From Acanthornis magna (lineage: Eukaryota; Chordata; Aves; Passeriformes; Acanthizidae), in assembly GCA_036785705.1 (NCBI GenBank), contig JAWUZG010000013.1:22479501-22543500 (forward strand): 64,000 nt of DNA, in the 5' to 3' direction. Below are positions 33,088 to 45,152 of the stretch, piece after piece; position 1 is the stretch's first letter; each line of letters starts with the position of its first letter. Under the pieces are notes generated by a model. It worked only from the letters and a program-made list of their open reading frames with translations. It did not search any database and was not told the origin of the DNA. Made by a program: the position numbers and the translations under genes.

Positions 33088-33162
33088 ACAGAATCACAGG
33101 TTGGAAAAGCTCTCTAAGACCATTCCCCAGCACTGCCCAGGCCACCGCTGACCCACAGCCCA
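33088..33162 (-). mobile_element. short CR1 3' fragment, TTGGAAAAG subfamily
   Basis: GCACAGAATCACAGGTTGGA, AAAGCTCTCTAAGACC and CCCCAGCACTGCCCAGGCCA form the 3' end of this CR1 subfamily on the minus strand. Confidence 0.75.
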
Positions 33163-34417
33163 AGGGAAAGCAGCCACTCCTAGCCTTCAAAGGATTGGCA
33201 CTGTATTGAAAGTAACATTAGATAACAGATCCCAGAACTTAAAACCATAAACCAATGGAATTACAGAACCATAGGACCAACCCAGAGCAGAGAAGGGTGC
33301 ACACAAACGTGGCAGGGGTGACAGGGACACCCCCGGGGTGACACAGCACTGCCACCCCACCATGTGTGTCCTGGGCAGGGGGACACACAGCCCGGCCGGG
33401 CAGCAGGGCAGGGACCCTCAGGAGAGCCCCCAGAACTCGGGGTGAGAGCCTCTGGAGCAGTTTGCTCGGTCTGAATAAAACCAGCCTGGGAGCAGACGAG
33501 GACAACTTATTTCCAATGGCCAAATGCCCCTGGAGCTGCTACAGCTTTTCTTTTAAGAGAAACTAAAAACAAATCCCAAGAGAGCAATCCAGAGCGGAAT
33601 TCAGACCAATATTGACAAAAAACATTGACTTTCAATACACCTGGAGGAGTTTCCTCTCACACCCAAAGTTTGTCAGACTTTAGTTTTCAAGCTGTACTGA
33701 GAGTGTGCACTCCCACGACTGGGACTTACCCTATTTAAGAGTTTACAGATATCATTTTGCCAGCATTTTCTTACTCCGAGTGATGCCAACTTTTGATATT
33801 TTTAGAAATTTATAATATTAGATGTTTTCACCTCTCACTGTCAAACAAATGCCCCATCTTCAACACCATCACTTCTCACTGCATCACAACATCCAAGCCC
33901 CTGCAGGCCAAATAAAAACCTGTTAAATCCCCCCAGTAAAAAAGAAAGGAGAGGAAAAGGTGATTTTATATGAGATGAAATTATTTTCTCATTAAGCAAA
34001 TAGATGGGGTGTGTCAAACCAGGAGTAATTATGGTTCCATGGGATGGAAGGTTGAGCTCGACTGACTGAAAAATGGACCATGAGGAGGAGCCGAAGCCCC
34101 AAGTCCCTGTTTGCTCTGCTGCCACCTGTGCTCTCCCCGGATCAGCCCGGGGGGGGGACACAGCTGCTGCCAAGCCCAGGGAACCCCACGAGTGCTCACA
34201 GGGACAACACAAAGGGGAAAAGTGCCGTCAATATTAATGGAACATCAAAACTTCCAGGAACATCGACACCAGGCCATCAGAACAAAACCACCAACCCAAA
34301 GCCCCTGTCAGGGCAGAAGCCACAACAAATGTGAGAAGGCAGCAGGAGTTATTGATCCCAGCCGGGCTGGGGAGCACAGGCTGAGATGGATCCAGAGCTG
34401 TAGGAGCAGCCGGCAAA
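33163..34417. other. non-repetitive DNA, no gene seen
   Basis: Unique sequence, AT-rich from 33540 to 34030. No gene, RNA or repeat family recognised. Confidence 0.55.
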
Positions 34418-34833
34418 GCAGGGAGCACCCAAAGCGGGGAGCAGCCAAAGTGGGGAGCACCCAAAGTGGGGAGCAGCCAAAGCAGGGAGCACCCAAAGCG
34501 GGGAGCAGCCAAAACGGGGACCAGCCAAAGTGGGGAGCACCCAAAACGGGGAGCAGCCAAAACGGGGAGCGCCCAAAACGGGGAGCAGCCAAAGCGGGGA
34601 GCAGCCAAAGCGGGGAGCAGCCAGAGCAGGGAGCACCCAAAGTGGGGAGCAGCCAAAGCGGGGAGCACCCAAAGTGGGGAGCACCCAGAGCGGGGAGCTC
34701 CCAAAGTGGGGAGCAGCCAAAGCGGGGAGCAGCCACGCCAGGGAGCAGCCAAAACGGGGAGTGCCCAAAGCGGGGAGCACTCAAAGCGGGGAGCAGCCAC
34801 GCCGGGGAGCAGCCACGCCAGGGAGCAGCCACG
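34418..34833. repeat. 15-bp minisatellite, about 28 copies
   Basis: The unit is GGGAGCAGCCAAAGC with variants GGGAGCACCCAAAGT, GGGAGCAGCCAAAAC and GGGAGCAGCCACGCC. Since 15 is a multiple of three and the variants rarely make stops, several frames on both strands stay open for 140-275 codons, reading as pentapeptide repeats. Neither strand has splice or promoter evidence for a real gene. Confidence 0.95.
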
Positions 34834-36066
34834 CAGCTCTCCGGGGCCACATCCCAGCGACAGCTCCCTGTTCCCTCAGCACCTGCACTGCCTCTGGAGC
34901 TCCATGGCTCTGTTCCACTGCTCAGTCACTCCTGCTGAGTGTGGTTCAGTGAAATGGGGGCTGGGGATGGGCCCAGAATCAAAGCTGAAAATCATTGCCT
35001 GAGTTTTACCAGCTGGTTACTGCTGGAAAGTGGCGAGTTTATGGCAGAAATACAGGAGGGTTATTGGGTTTATTTCTAACTGCGCTGCAAAAACCCAACA
35101 ATAAAACTCCAACATTTTATCCCATTCTTGCAAACAGCCAAGAAGAAAAGCATGGAGCTTATAGCAACAAGTTGAATTCCGTGAGGTGGGAGGGTAACAC
35201 GAGGTCTCTGCATATCCCAGGCTCTGCTCCCACCCCAGGAGTGGGACAGAGCCCGTGAGCCCCACTCAGCCCCAAATACAGCTCCTCTCTCCCTAAAGGC
35301 ACTAAGCAAGAGTCAGGGAATCCCAGACTATCCTGAGCCTGGACCCACGGACTCTTCCAGGGCAGCTGCTGGCCCTGCCCAGGACACCCCGATGATCCCC
35401 CGCTGTCCCCCAGGGTGGGGACAGTGCCTGCTGCACCACAGACAATGTGACAGCCACTCCTGAGCTCCCCCGTCCCCTCTCGTGCCCCAAAGACACGAGC
35501 ACCTGCTGGATTACTGTACCAAACCAAAGGAGAAATCAAACCTACTCCAGCCAGAGTAAACTGGACAAGATATCTCTACAGCTCCCTCGATGTGAGATCT
35601 GGGAAGTGTCTTGTCCAAGCGGTCAGAGCTTCCCCCCGAAAGCACAGGCACTGCACAGTGCTGATTTCCAGGGCTGGCTCAGGGGAATTCCAGCTGGCCC
35701 CCAGGCCTGCCCTGCTGCCTCAGCTCATGGATAATTTTAGCTCCATTGCATTATATAAGAGCCAGGAGAATACTCTGCTGCTGGGAAAGAGAGGCAAAAA
35801 TGTACTTTTACATTATTTAGGGAGCAAAACCGAATAAACACAAGGAAATTCAGGGTGAGGTATAAGCAATGCAGGGACTGCTCAGGAGGCAGCTGAGTTC
35901 AGGAGTTTTTCCAGTGTCAAGTGCATGGAGTCTTGTGTCACGCTGGCACACAGGAGCAGGGAATGTGCCAATCTTTGATTTCAAGGGCCAGGGGAATATT
36001 CAACACAGACCTTTGGCACATGGCAAACACCAAGCAACCTAAAAAAGTCAGGGGGCAGAGTCCTGG
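34834..36066. other. non-repetitive DNA, no gene seen
   Basis: Unique GC-moderate sequence. Open frames to 126 codons without recognisable domains. Confidence 0.5.
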
Positions 36067-36255
36067 AGAATCACAGAATTGTTCAGGTTGGAAAAGCCTC
36101 TGAGCCCATCAGCCCAACCATTCCCAACCCTGCCAGGGCCACCACTGACGATGTCCCCAACTCCACATCCACAGGGCTGTGGAATCCCTCACGGAAATCC
36201 CTCCAGGGACGAGGACTCACCCCTGTCCCTGCAGAAGAGGGACACAGCCACACTC
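36067..36255 (-). mobile_element. CR1 LINE fragment, TTGGAAAAG subfamily
   Basis: GAATCACAGAATTGTTCAGG, TTGGAAAAGCCTCTGAGCCC, CCCAACCATTCCCAACCCTG, CCAGGGCCACCACTGACG and TCCACATCCACAGGGCTGTG occur, then CGGAAATCCCTCCAGGGACG. Minus strand with the 3' end preserved. Confidence 0.83.
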
Positions 36256-38744
36256 TCCCAGGCTGGACATCACCACAACTCCTCTTGCATTTGTCACAAT
36301 TTTCCATACCCCCGGACAAGGAAAGTCTCTGCACATGAAGGTAATTTAGGTCAGTCAGATGGATTCATATTGCAACAGAGATCGGTTTCCAAAGTCTGGA
36401 TCCAAAAGCCAAAGTATAAATGAAATGCTTGAGGAAATATTATTTACACGTTGTGTTTTCAGAGAGCAGCAAAACATTGTTTTAAAATGATGTTTCTAAC
36501 CCCTTTTGATAAACTGTGTATACAAAGAATAAATTTAAAGTCAGGTCCATGACGGCTGTCAAACCTACAGCATTTATTTACAGGAAAGAGGAACAATATT
36601 TTGACTTCTCCCAAGCAGCCTTTCAGGAAAGGGAGCTTTTTGTGACTTAAATGCACAAAGAAATGCCACATTAGTCAAAGGTCTATTTCCCCACTGGAGA
36701 AGGAGCATTATTTGGCAATGACCTCCAAGCGGCCTCTATTTTTCAGTGGGGTTGCACCAAGTGTAGAGGCAAAGCCACCAGCAGCCCTCACAGGTCCTGT
36801 CTGAACAGCATTTCAGAGGTGATTTTCTCTGCTGAAAGATGAGAGGAGCACTTTCTGGGACCCCACAATTACAGATTTACGTACCCTGGGGTGGCACAGA
36901 ACACCTCCTGAAATGGAGTGATTTTCTCTCTTGAAAATCAGCGAGGGATGATACAGCAACAACGAGAGCAAGGCAAGAAGTGCCTCCTGCAGCCAGGGAC
37001 ATTATTACACCAACAATTTAAAGAGCAAAGCCTCCAAAGGCCAGGAAGGGCCATTGCTGGCCAACAGGACAAACCCACACTTGAGAGCACCTGCCAGGCA
37101 AAGCTCTCCGAAATTAATAGAGGCACTTTGGCTGCCTTAATGTTTCGGTGTCCCTTCATCAGAGCAAAACTTCACTGAGTCCTGCTCAGAAATCACTAGA
37201 AATGAAAGCAGAGAGCAGCAGCCTGGAGGGAGACATCGATGTGCTCATTATCACACCAAGGCTGTGCTTCTTTTACAGCTCCGGAGGGGTTAATTTGGGG
37301 GGACTTTGTCATCTCGTTCGTGAGAGCAGCCCTGAGAGGGCTCGGCTGTAGCTCCTGTGCAGAGCAGCTCCCCACGGACACCCAGCAGGACAGCCAGGAG
37401 CTTTGGGTGTCCCCAGGGATCCATCACTGCCACATCCCAGACCTTCCCTGCGCTGCTGGCGGTGTCTGCAGTCCTGGGGTGCTCTGAGGGATGGGAGAGT
37501 GCTCCTGGCTCCAGCACAGCCACACACACACATAACTCATTGGTGTGCTCTTCCAGAAGAGGGAATCCCATCTCACCTGAAGGGCATGAACCTTCTCCTT
37601 CCCTTCCGTGTCCATTTTTCACCTAAACAGAGCCCTCGAGTCGCGCAGAGGAGTTAATCCCGCTCAGGTGAGGGTGACCAGGCTGTCAGAGGGCTGTGAC
37701 CAGCACAGGGACAGCTGGGTGAGCATCTGCTGAGCTGGGTAAGGGAACTCCACCCGCTGCAGGCTCAGCAGGACCCCAGCTCCAGCCTCCCTTCCCCGGG
37801 GCTGCCTCGAGTTTCAGGCGCTGCTGAGATCGAGGTTTTCATCTCTAGGCAAGAGCTCAGCAGCAGCAACGCTGAGATTGGGTTTTGAATGAGCTCTTTG
37901 CAGGGACTTTAATTTTACCTTTCAAGTGTTGAGTAGAAAACACCCCTGTGATTCAGGAGCATTAACACTCACCAGTGGAGCCTGATAATTTATCTTCAGT
38001 AATGGCCCACCCCACTGCTCTCCTTTCTGCCCAGGTAATGTGTTTATTGCAGCTTGTGGAGCGCTGTGATTTATTTGTTGTGACCCCAGCTCTAATAGAT
38101 ACGAACGAGCCCCTCCTGATGGGATCTCCTGAGCAGCGCTGTCTGCAGCCCCCCACCCTCGGATGCCACCGAGAGCACAGCTGCTGCAATGCCATTATTT
38201 GGGAAATAATGCTTTTCTGAGCTCCTCTGCCCCTTGGAATTTACTGGGAAGTGAATTTTTAATTCACTCCTGCGAAGTCAGGCTTCCCACAGTAGTGCCC
38301 AGCTGGATGCTGAAGGCACAAAGTCCCAGGAGGGATTCTGCAGACATGACATCTTTGGGAGGAGCGTGAAGGGAGCCCATGCTTGTTTCTCCTCCAGTAT
38401 TTGTCAAAATTCAGAACATCTGTCAGGCAAAACTGTCCAATAGCTAGGACTGGGAGTGCTGCTCTCTCGCTGTGCTCAGCAGCAGCAGGAAGAGGTTGTG
38501 ACCAAATACCTGACAGCAGCTGCTCTGGCATGGGGAAGGCTCTGCAGTACCTCTGATGGAGGGGAAATCCTCCCCAGAGCTGTGGGGGGCCCGGCTGGTG
38601 TGGCCCTGGGGCTGGGGGAGAGGCAGGAGCAGCTCCACACCAATCCCTGTCCTGCTGCAGGAGCAGGACCCCAGCCCCGCTCCCATGGGCACTCAGAGCT
38701 TTCCGGGATTGACCATCAGGGACCGTTCACAATCACTTTATCCC
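36256..38744. other. 2.5 kb of unique DNA, no gene seen
   Basis: Mixed composition. 36400-37250 is AT-rich, with a short CA run at 37523-37532. 37900-38260 is repeat-free and might be conserved non-coding DNA. No exon is recognisable. Confidence 0.5.
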
Positions 38745-39005
38745 ATAATCACTGAGAACAGAAAAGCCCTCCCAGAGCCCAAGCTGTGCCCATGCCCACC
38801 TTGTCCCCAGCCCAGAGCTCTGAGTGCCAATCCAGGAATTCCTGGGACACCTGCAGGGATGGGCACTGCAAACCTCCCTGGGCAGTTCCAATCCCTGAGC
38901 TCCCTTTCCATGGAGAAATTCCTGCTGCTGTCCACCCTGAGCCTCCCCTGGCCCAGCCTGAGACCGTTCCCTCTCCTCCTGTCCCTGTTCCCTGGGAATT
39001 ACAGA
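38745..39005 (-). mobile_element. CR1-like LINE fragment, same subfamily as at 24.5 kb
   Basis: GAAAAGCCCTCCCAGAGCCC, CAATCCAGGAATTCCTGGGA, CACCTGCAGGGATGGGCACT, CCATGGAGAAATTCCTGCTG and CCTGTCCCTGTTCCCTGGGA occur in order. It is near-collinear with 24487-24700 but extends further to its 5' side. Confidence 0.8.
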
Positions 39006-39084
39006 GTGGCACTTGCTCAGCAGTGCCTTTCCTCCTCAGCAGCCCCACATCACCCCCGTAAAACACAGCTCACAGAAAGGTGTT

Positions 39085-39134
39085 GGGGGACACCAGGGGA
39101 TGCCGGGGGATGCCAGGGGATGCCGGGGGACACC
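39085..39134. repeat. 10-bp minisatellite, 5 copies
   Basis: ACACCAGGGG, ATGCCGGGGG, ATGCCAGGGG, ATGCCGGGGG, ACACC: a decamer alternating A and G at the sixth base, with G4-G5 runs every 10 bp. Confidence 0.9.
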
Positions 39135-40687
39135 GCAACCAGCCTGGCACTGCGTCAGCAGGAGGAAATCCTGGGGCTCTGCCTCTTCATGGGGAACCAC
39201 ATTTGATTTTTGGCTACTAAAGCACTGAACAATTGATAGCGAATGAAACATTTATTTTTTTAACGCAGCATGACCTCATCAGGTGACTGTACGAAATAAT
39301 TCAGGCTCCACTCCTTTGTCCCTTGACACTGGATTTTGTACCACACAGCACGTCCTGCTCCTCGCACAACTCAGCAATGGCTAAAGTGAAATATGACTGA
39401 GGCAGAAAATAAAGCAGTATAAATTAATCATTATCAAATGCCCAGAATAAGAATATTTGCCATACTTTTTATGTCACAAATTATAAGTTTCATTGCCGTA
39501 GCCACTCTTATTATTCCATCTGCTCAAGCTTACAAACTACTGAGAGGGCTCTGAGCTCTCCAGTGCAAGGACAGTAAGAAATGAACCTGAAATTATCAAC
39601 AGCCTCACAATGTCTGAACCCAGGGGGGCTGTACAAGCTGCAAAACATTTGCTCCACTTCAGCAAAGACTTATTTTATGTCCTTTAGTTGTAAAGCTCAC
39701 GAGCAAGAAATCAGCTCAATTCCCAGTCCAGCTGAACATCCAGGAAATCCGAGCAGCAGCTCGAGCCCGCAGCCCAGAGGACATCCCAAAAAGCTCCGAG
39801 CAGGGATGCCCTGCCCTCATCCCTGCAGGACCCCAGGACCTGCCCCTGCTGGGCTCAGGTTTGGGGGCTGGGAGAGCACAGAGCTTGGGGGAGAGGCAAA
39901 GAGAAGCTGAAGGAATAAGGTCATGGTTCAAACGGGGACTGGGGTTTCCTCCTGTGCTCCCTTCTCACAGCCAGAATATTTCATTTCAGGGAGGTCACAG
40001 GAAAGGGCAGAGTAACCATTTGGGGACAGATTTCTTAACTGCACTTAGGTGCCAGAAAGTTAAATTCTTATCCTTTCAGAGCTACCTTTGGATACACTCC
40101 AAAAGAAAAGTGGAGCGGCCAAGCTTTTTTTTTTTTTTTTTTTAAATTAAAAAAGACCGTTAATATATTTGATATTTAAACGGACCAGAACCCCCAAACT
40201 CCCTGTTCCCCATTAGAGTAACATTTCCTCCTTTTGCGTCTCCTTAGCTCAGGGAACTCTGGCACCTTTCCCACACCAGGGTGGGTGGGTGGGGGTCCCT
40301 TTACAGCACCCAGCAGGTGGAAAATTGAGCAGATCCCAAGGGAGGGAGATGTGTTCAGCTGAAACTTCTCAGGCAGAAGAGATTTAAAGCCTGGTCTTCC
40401 GTATTTCATCTCAGCAATTTACCACCAAACTGTTTTGCAACGAAGAGGACGAATTGAAGGAAAATAAGCAACACATCCTCTCGAGAGGTCATGTTTTCTG
40501 GGTCACATCTCCCAGGTTTTGATGAAATATGTTTTGAGAATAGTTCGTGCTCAAGCCTGGTGGGTAAGTGGCTCATTGCTGGGTCACTCTGTTCAAAGCA
40601 CAGCTCCAGGAGCTGAGAGAAGAAAGCCAAAGCAACAGAGACATCTCTGCAGGTTAGCGCAGCTGGGTCTAGACAGATGTTTTCAGA
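39135..40687. other. unique DNA with a 19-base T run
   Basis: T19 lies at 40125-40143, followed by an AT-rich stretch. It could be the tail of a minus-strand retroposed sequence, but I see no recognisable body. No gene seen. Confidence 0.5.
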
Positions 40688-40905
40688 ATATATATATATA
40701 TATTTATATATTTAAAAATATAAATATATATAAAAATATGCATATAAATATATATAAAAATATACATATAAATATATATAAATGTATATATAAAAATGTA
40801 TATATAATGTATATAATACATAGAAATATATAGAAATATGTATATATTCTCTATATATATAATTTTTTTTTTTAATATCTAAAATATATATATATAAAAA
40901 TACCA
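40688..40905. repeat. AT-rich microsatellite with a 24-bp module
   Basis: About 220 bp of TA- and AAATA-rich DNA. A 24-bp module starting AAATATATATAAAAATATG and ending CATAT repeats at least twice with G/A variation (ATGCATAT, ATACATAT), then decays into TATATAAAAATG forms and a T12 run at about 40863. Confidence 0.92.
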
Positions 40906-41128
40906 AAAGTGAGTGCCCAGCTGTGTGCGTTGCAGCTCCATCTGGTTCCCACTGGCTGCCCGTTCCCTGAATTTCCCTGCAGGTGGATTTCCCCTGGAGC
41001 AGAGCTGCCCCAGCGCCAAATCCCAGGGACATTCAGGGTCACTTCAGCTTTCCTGACCAAATCACACCCAGGCTGGGCTGAGCCACTGCCCCAAGCTGGC
41101 CCTGGAGCTCCTCCTGGGCTGCCATTCC

Positions 41129-41418
41129 AGCAAGGAAAAGGCACTTCTTCCACCGAGGAAAAGGCACTTCTTCCACCGAGGAAAAGGTGCCCCTTCCCCC
41201 AAGGAAAAGGTGCTTCCCCCCCCAAGGAAAAGGTGCTTCCCCCCCCAAGGAAAAGACGTTTCTTCCACCAAGGAAAAGGCACTTCTTCCACCAAGGAAAA
41301 GGCACTTCTTCCACCAAGGAAAAGGTGCTTCCCCCCCAAGGAAAAGGCGTTTCTTCCACCGATGAAAAGGCGCTTCCTCCAAAAAGGAAAAGGCGCCCGT
41401 TCCATCAAGGAAACAGTG
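41129..41418. repeat. ~22-bp minisatellite, about 13 copies
   Basis: The core AAGGAAAAGGCRCTTCTTCC recurs every 20-23 bp with variants ending CCCCCCCC, CCACCGA, CCACCAA or CCAAA. The plus strand splits each unit into a purine half (AAGGAAAAGG) and a pyrimidine half (CTTCTTCC). The lysine/proline-rich plus frame and tryptophan/leucine-rich minus frames (up to 332 codons) are repeat translations. Confidence 0.93.
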
Positions 41419-42954
41419 CTTCCAGCCTCCCAGGGCTTGGGCAGCCATTGGATTTCCCCAGCCAGTCTCTCCCAGGGCTGTCTATATGAACACAAGGCCT
41501 CCGCGCACAAATTTGTACCGAAAGAGTGAAAACAGAGCAGAGCGAGGCCGTGCACCAGGGCAAAGGAACAGGGAGTTTCTGGGAGGGTTTGTCCCCAACA
41601 AGCACATGGATAAACCCCAGCTGATGGAACAGCACAGGAGCCATCGGCACACAGATCCCACAGACCTGGAGCAATGGGAGGTGAAACACAAGCTCTGAAC
41701 TCCCAGCCCCTGGAAGATCCACAGCCCTGCTGGGGCAGGGAGAGGCTCAGCCAGGACATCCCTGATAAAAGCAGCCAGAGGCTGAGAAGTGACTCCCTTT
41801 GGGAAAAAAATATGGACAAGGCAGGAGAGGTGTTCCCAGACAGATACTTAAAAAATCCCTTTTGCCTCATCTCTCATCGCATTGCTGACTTTCCTGATCC
41901 TGACAGCGCCTCGTGCTCTGTCCCTTTAGCAGAATGTCATATTTCACAGTTAATCTGCTCCTTCTCCTTCCCGGAGCTCTAATAATCTCTTTCTTGTCTC
42001 CTGTACTGCAGCACGGTTTGAAGGCAAGCCCCCATTTCCTCCCCTAAATCTCTCTCTGCTCAGTGCTGACAGGCACTCTGGATTTTTCCCACGTGCACCA
42101 TTAGGTGCCCTGAGCTCTACCGAAGCTGGGACAAGTCTCACAACTTCCCACTTACACTCTGCTTCTCTCAGCTGAAAATTTCTTTTCTAGGTGGGTTTTG
42201 AGGTTCTATTTGGCTGGTTGTTTTGGGCTGGAGCTCTTACACCTTGTTTCACACCTTGGGTTTTTTTCCCCACTGTCACATAGGTCACTAATAAACCCCA
42301 GTGCCCCTGATCTGCCACCCTGGACCCTCTCTCAGCAAGTTCTGGGTGCTACGAGAGTTAGACAAGCGCCCAGAAGGGAGCACTCCCAGCAGGGGTTTGA
42401 GTTTACACAGCAGCTGTGTAGTACACACACATATATTGTACCTACACAGATGTATATAAATATGTAAAATCCCTGGATCACGCCTGGAATCAGCCTGCCG
42501 TTTGCTCTGGAAAAACTGCTGCTCTCCAGGAACAGGCACCACGAAACTGAGGTAGTGCAATGAGTGGGCAAAGGGGAACGCAGATCAGGTGTAATTGCTG
42601 CATTATTTAAAAGAGGGCAACCTTTGTGACTATCCCAGCTCTCCTCACCATCTCTAGGTGCTTCCATCGTCTTCTCACAGAATAAAAACAGTCTCCCCAC
42701 GCAGCAGGAGCGTGCAAACAAGGTGTTTGCAGCCTGGGCTGGCTAGGTCTGAGAGCAGAGCTCACAAAGGACACCTGGCACTGTTTGCTGTGCGCATCAC
42801 CCGTGAGCTCACCGTGCCTGTTTGAGGCTTCCATGGCACTGAGCAGCACAGACAGACTGCAGCACCAGGGACTGCCCTTTGTCCCGAGAGGAACAGCTCT
42901 GTGCACACTCAGGGAGCCTCAGGAGGCTGCTGGGTGACTCTGGAGTGCTGGGGC
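41419..42954. other. non-repetitive DNA, no gene seen
   Basis: Unique sequence of mixed composition with a short ACACACACATATAT patch at about 42423. No exon recognised. Confidence 0.5.
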
Positions 42955-43226
42955 AGAAGGGAGCACAGGCTGCCCATGGCAGAGCATGGGGTTGGATGGG
43001 ATCTTGGGAATTAGGAATTGTTCCTGGGAGGGTGTGAGGCCCTGGCACAGGTGCCCAGAGCAGCTGTGGCTGCCCCTGGATCCCTGGCAGTGTCCAAGGC
43101 CAGGCTGGACATTGGGGCTTGGAGCAGCCTGGGACAGTGGGAGGTGTCCCTGCCATGGCAGGGGTGGCTCTGGATGGGCTTTGGGGTCCTTTCCCACCCA
43201 AACCAGTCTGGGATTCCACGATTCAT
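42955..43226 (+). mobile_element. CR1 LINE copy, complete 3' region
   Basis: GCCCATGGCAGAGCATGG, GATGGGATCTTGGGAATTAG, GAATTGTTCCTGGGAGGG, GTGCCCAGAGCAGCTGTGGC, GGACATTGGGGCTTGGAGC, TGCCATGGCAGGGGTGG and CCAAACCAGTCTGGGATTCC form an unbroken plus-strand CR1 3' region. It closely matches 19800-20047, so the two are the same subfamily and probably young. Confidence 0.92.
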
Positions 43227-44989
43227 CTGGAAATGGTTTCACTGGCCAGCAGCAGTGTGAGTTATTTTGCAAACCAGATGGAGATTACCCTGGTGATCAC
43301 CGGCTCTTAGTCATAGTTCAGAATATTTTCTGTGCTGCACCTCTGAGGTCTATTCCTGATAAACAACCACATTCAAAACCCTCCTACAGTAAAGAGTTCG
43401 GTGTTAACCCTTAAGTGCTTCCCAGGACCTGATGGATGAGCTGATTTTAACTCTCACCACTCCAGTTTGCAGTTGAAAGGACACAAAGAGGGGGGTGCCT
43501 ACTCCAGGATAAAATAAAAGACTAAAGAGGGAGCAGACAACTCGCCCAGGGTGTTGGGCAGACAGGGGTTTGCCCACACTCCTTTGGGGGCTGTGAGCAC
43601 TGGAGGAAGCAGGAGAGATTTTGGTGGCAGAAAATCCTGTGCTGCACACAGCCAAAGGTGTGACAGAACACAGGGACCTTTCTCCTGCCCCAGCACCTGC
43701 TTACAGGAGCATCCACCTGAGCTCCCGACACCTCAGGGGCTGAAGCCATCTGGGCAGACAGAGAAAATAAAATAAAGGTTGCCCAGGAAAGCCGAGACAG
43801 AAGTGGAGGGAACACAAGGATTAATAGGGAAGAGCAGGAAGATTGCAATGACATTTAGGCCTTCAGCCTACAAAATGCACTTTCAGTGAATCTACACTCG
43901 GGTTGGGTTTTTAAAAAAAAGATTGTGGAAACTGATGGTGCCCCAGGACCAGGCTGCCAGGGAGCAGGAAACAATAAATTATCAAGTGCTCTTGATAATT
44001 GTACCTGTGCATTTCCCTGCAGGATCCAAGGCACCAGAAACGGGCTCTTGCCTCCACAAATGTCATCTGCACAAATAAACATCAGCGCAGACTCAGCACT
44101 TGGAGAGGGGCTGGAGAAGGCACTTCCTGGGCATGGGGATGTGTTTTGGAAGAGCAGCTGGAACAGTTTTTATGCTGATCCATAAATGTGTCTGGTGTTT
44201 TGGTGGCTGGAAAATGTGAGCAAAGATGGCACTGGAATGAATCCTGGGAGACAGGAGCAGGGAGAACAGGGAGAGGTTCAGAGGAAGGGGGTGGAGGCCT
44301 GAGGAGTGGCAGGGAGGGATGAGGTGGGAAAGGGAGATACGGCACCCTATGGAGTCAGAGGTGGCACAAAACCAAAGGGAGGGCAGGAGCTGTGACAATG
44401 GCATGGGGCAGAGGGCAGGGATTTGAGATACGAACACTGTAACATCCAACAGCTGCTTTTAACTTCTGCTTCACAAGGATTGCGTGTCCAGATTAGCCCT
44501 CGGTCTGTGGCCGCAGAGTTTGTTGGGAAGGGTAGAGGTAAAGAGGCAGGAAAAACAAGACCAGGAACATCTCAGGCTGCACTCCCCTAGCCTAGCCATG
44601 TGCCAGTCCTGGCTGCCAAAATCCTTCATCCCGAGTTCTGTAACCTGCCTGAAACCCCACTTGCAATTCAATTCTGCTCTGAAATCTGCGTGTGTTGACC
44701 CTGCAGCCTTCTGAAGCTTGAATACAAATTAAACCACTGCATGGAGAGGGCAAAACCCACTCTGCTCCACAGCAAGCTCCCACCTGACAGCAAACTGGGC
44801 CTCCTGCCCTGTAAAACAGTGCTTGCCCAAGTGATTGAGTTTTCCTGGTGGCCCAGGCTGAAATAGGGAGAAAAGTGCGTCAGTCCCTTGGAAAGGGAGC
44901 AGCACAATGAGCTGCTTGGAATGGGAGCAAGACATTCCCGACCGGGATGCAGCTGGCCGAGGCTGAGGGGTGCAGCACAGGCAGCCACT
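43227..44989. other. non-repetitive DNA, no gene seen
   Basis: Unique sequence. Open frames up to 118 codons are unremarkable. Nothing recognised. Confidence 0.5.
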
Positions 44990-44993
44990 GACC

Positions 44994-45152
44994 TGAGCCC
45001 CAGGTGTGGCCCAAGGACAGGGTCCTGCCCCAGGTGTGGCCCAAGGACAGGGTCCTGCCCCAGGTGTGGCCCAAGGGCAGGGTCCTGCCCCAGGTGTGGC
45101 CCAAGGGCAGGGTCCTGCCCCAGGTGTGGCCCAAGGGCAGGGTCCTGCCCCA
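44994..45152. repeat. 30-bp minisatellite, 5 copies
   Basis: CAGGTGTGGCCCAAGGACAG plus GGTCCTGCCC repeats with exact 30-bp spacing from 45001. Copies 1-2 have AAGGACAGG and copies 3-5 have AAGGGCAGG, so the array splits into two variant blocks, an imprint of stepwise block growth. The unit is ten codons, hence the decapeptide-repeat frames. Confidence 0.95.

Noticed and set aside
40125..40143. T19 run as the poly-A tail of a processed pseudogene on the minus strand
   Set aside because: No recognisable gene body lies to its right on the minus strand and no target-site duplication was seen.
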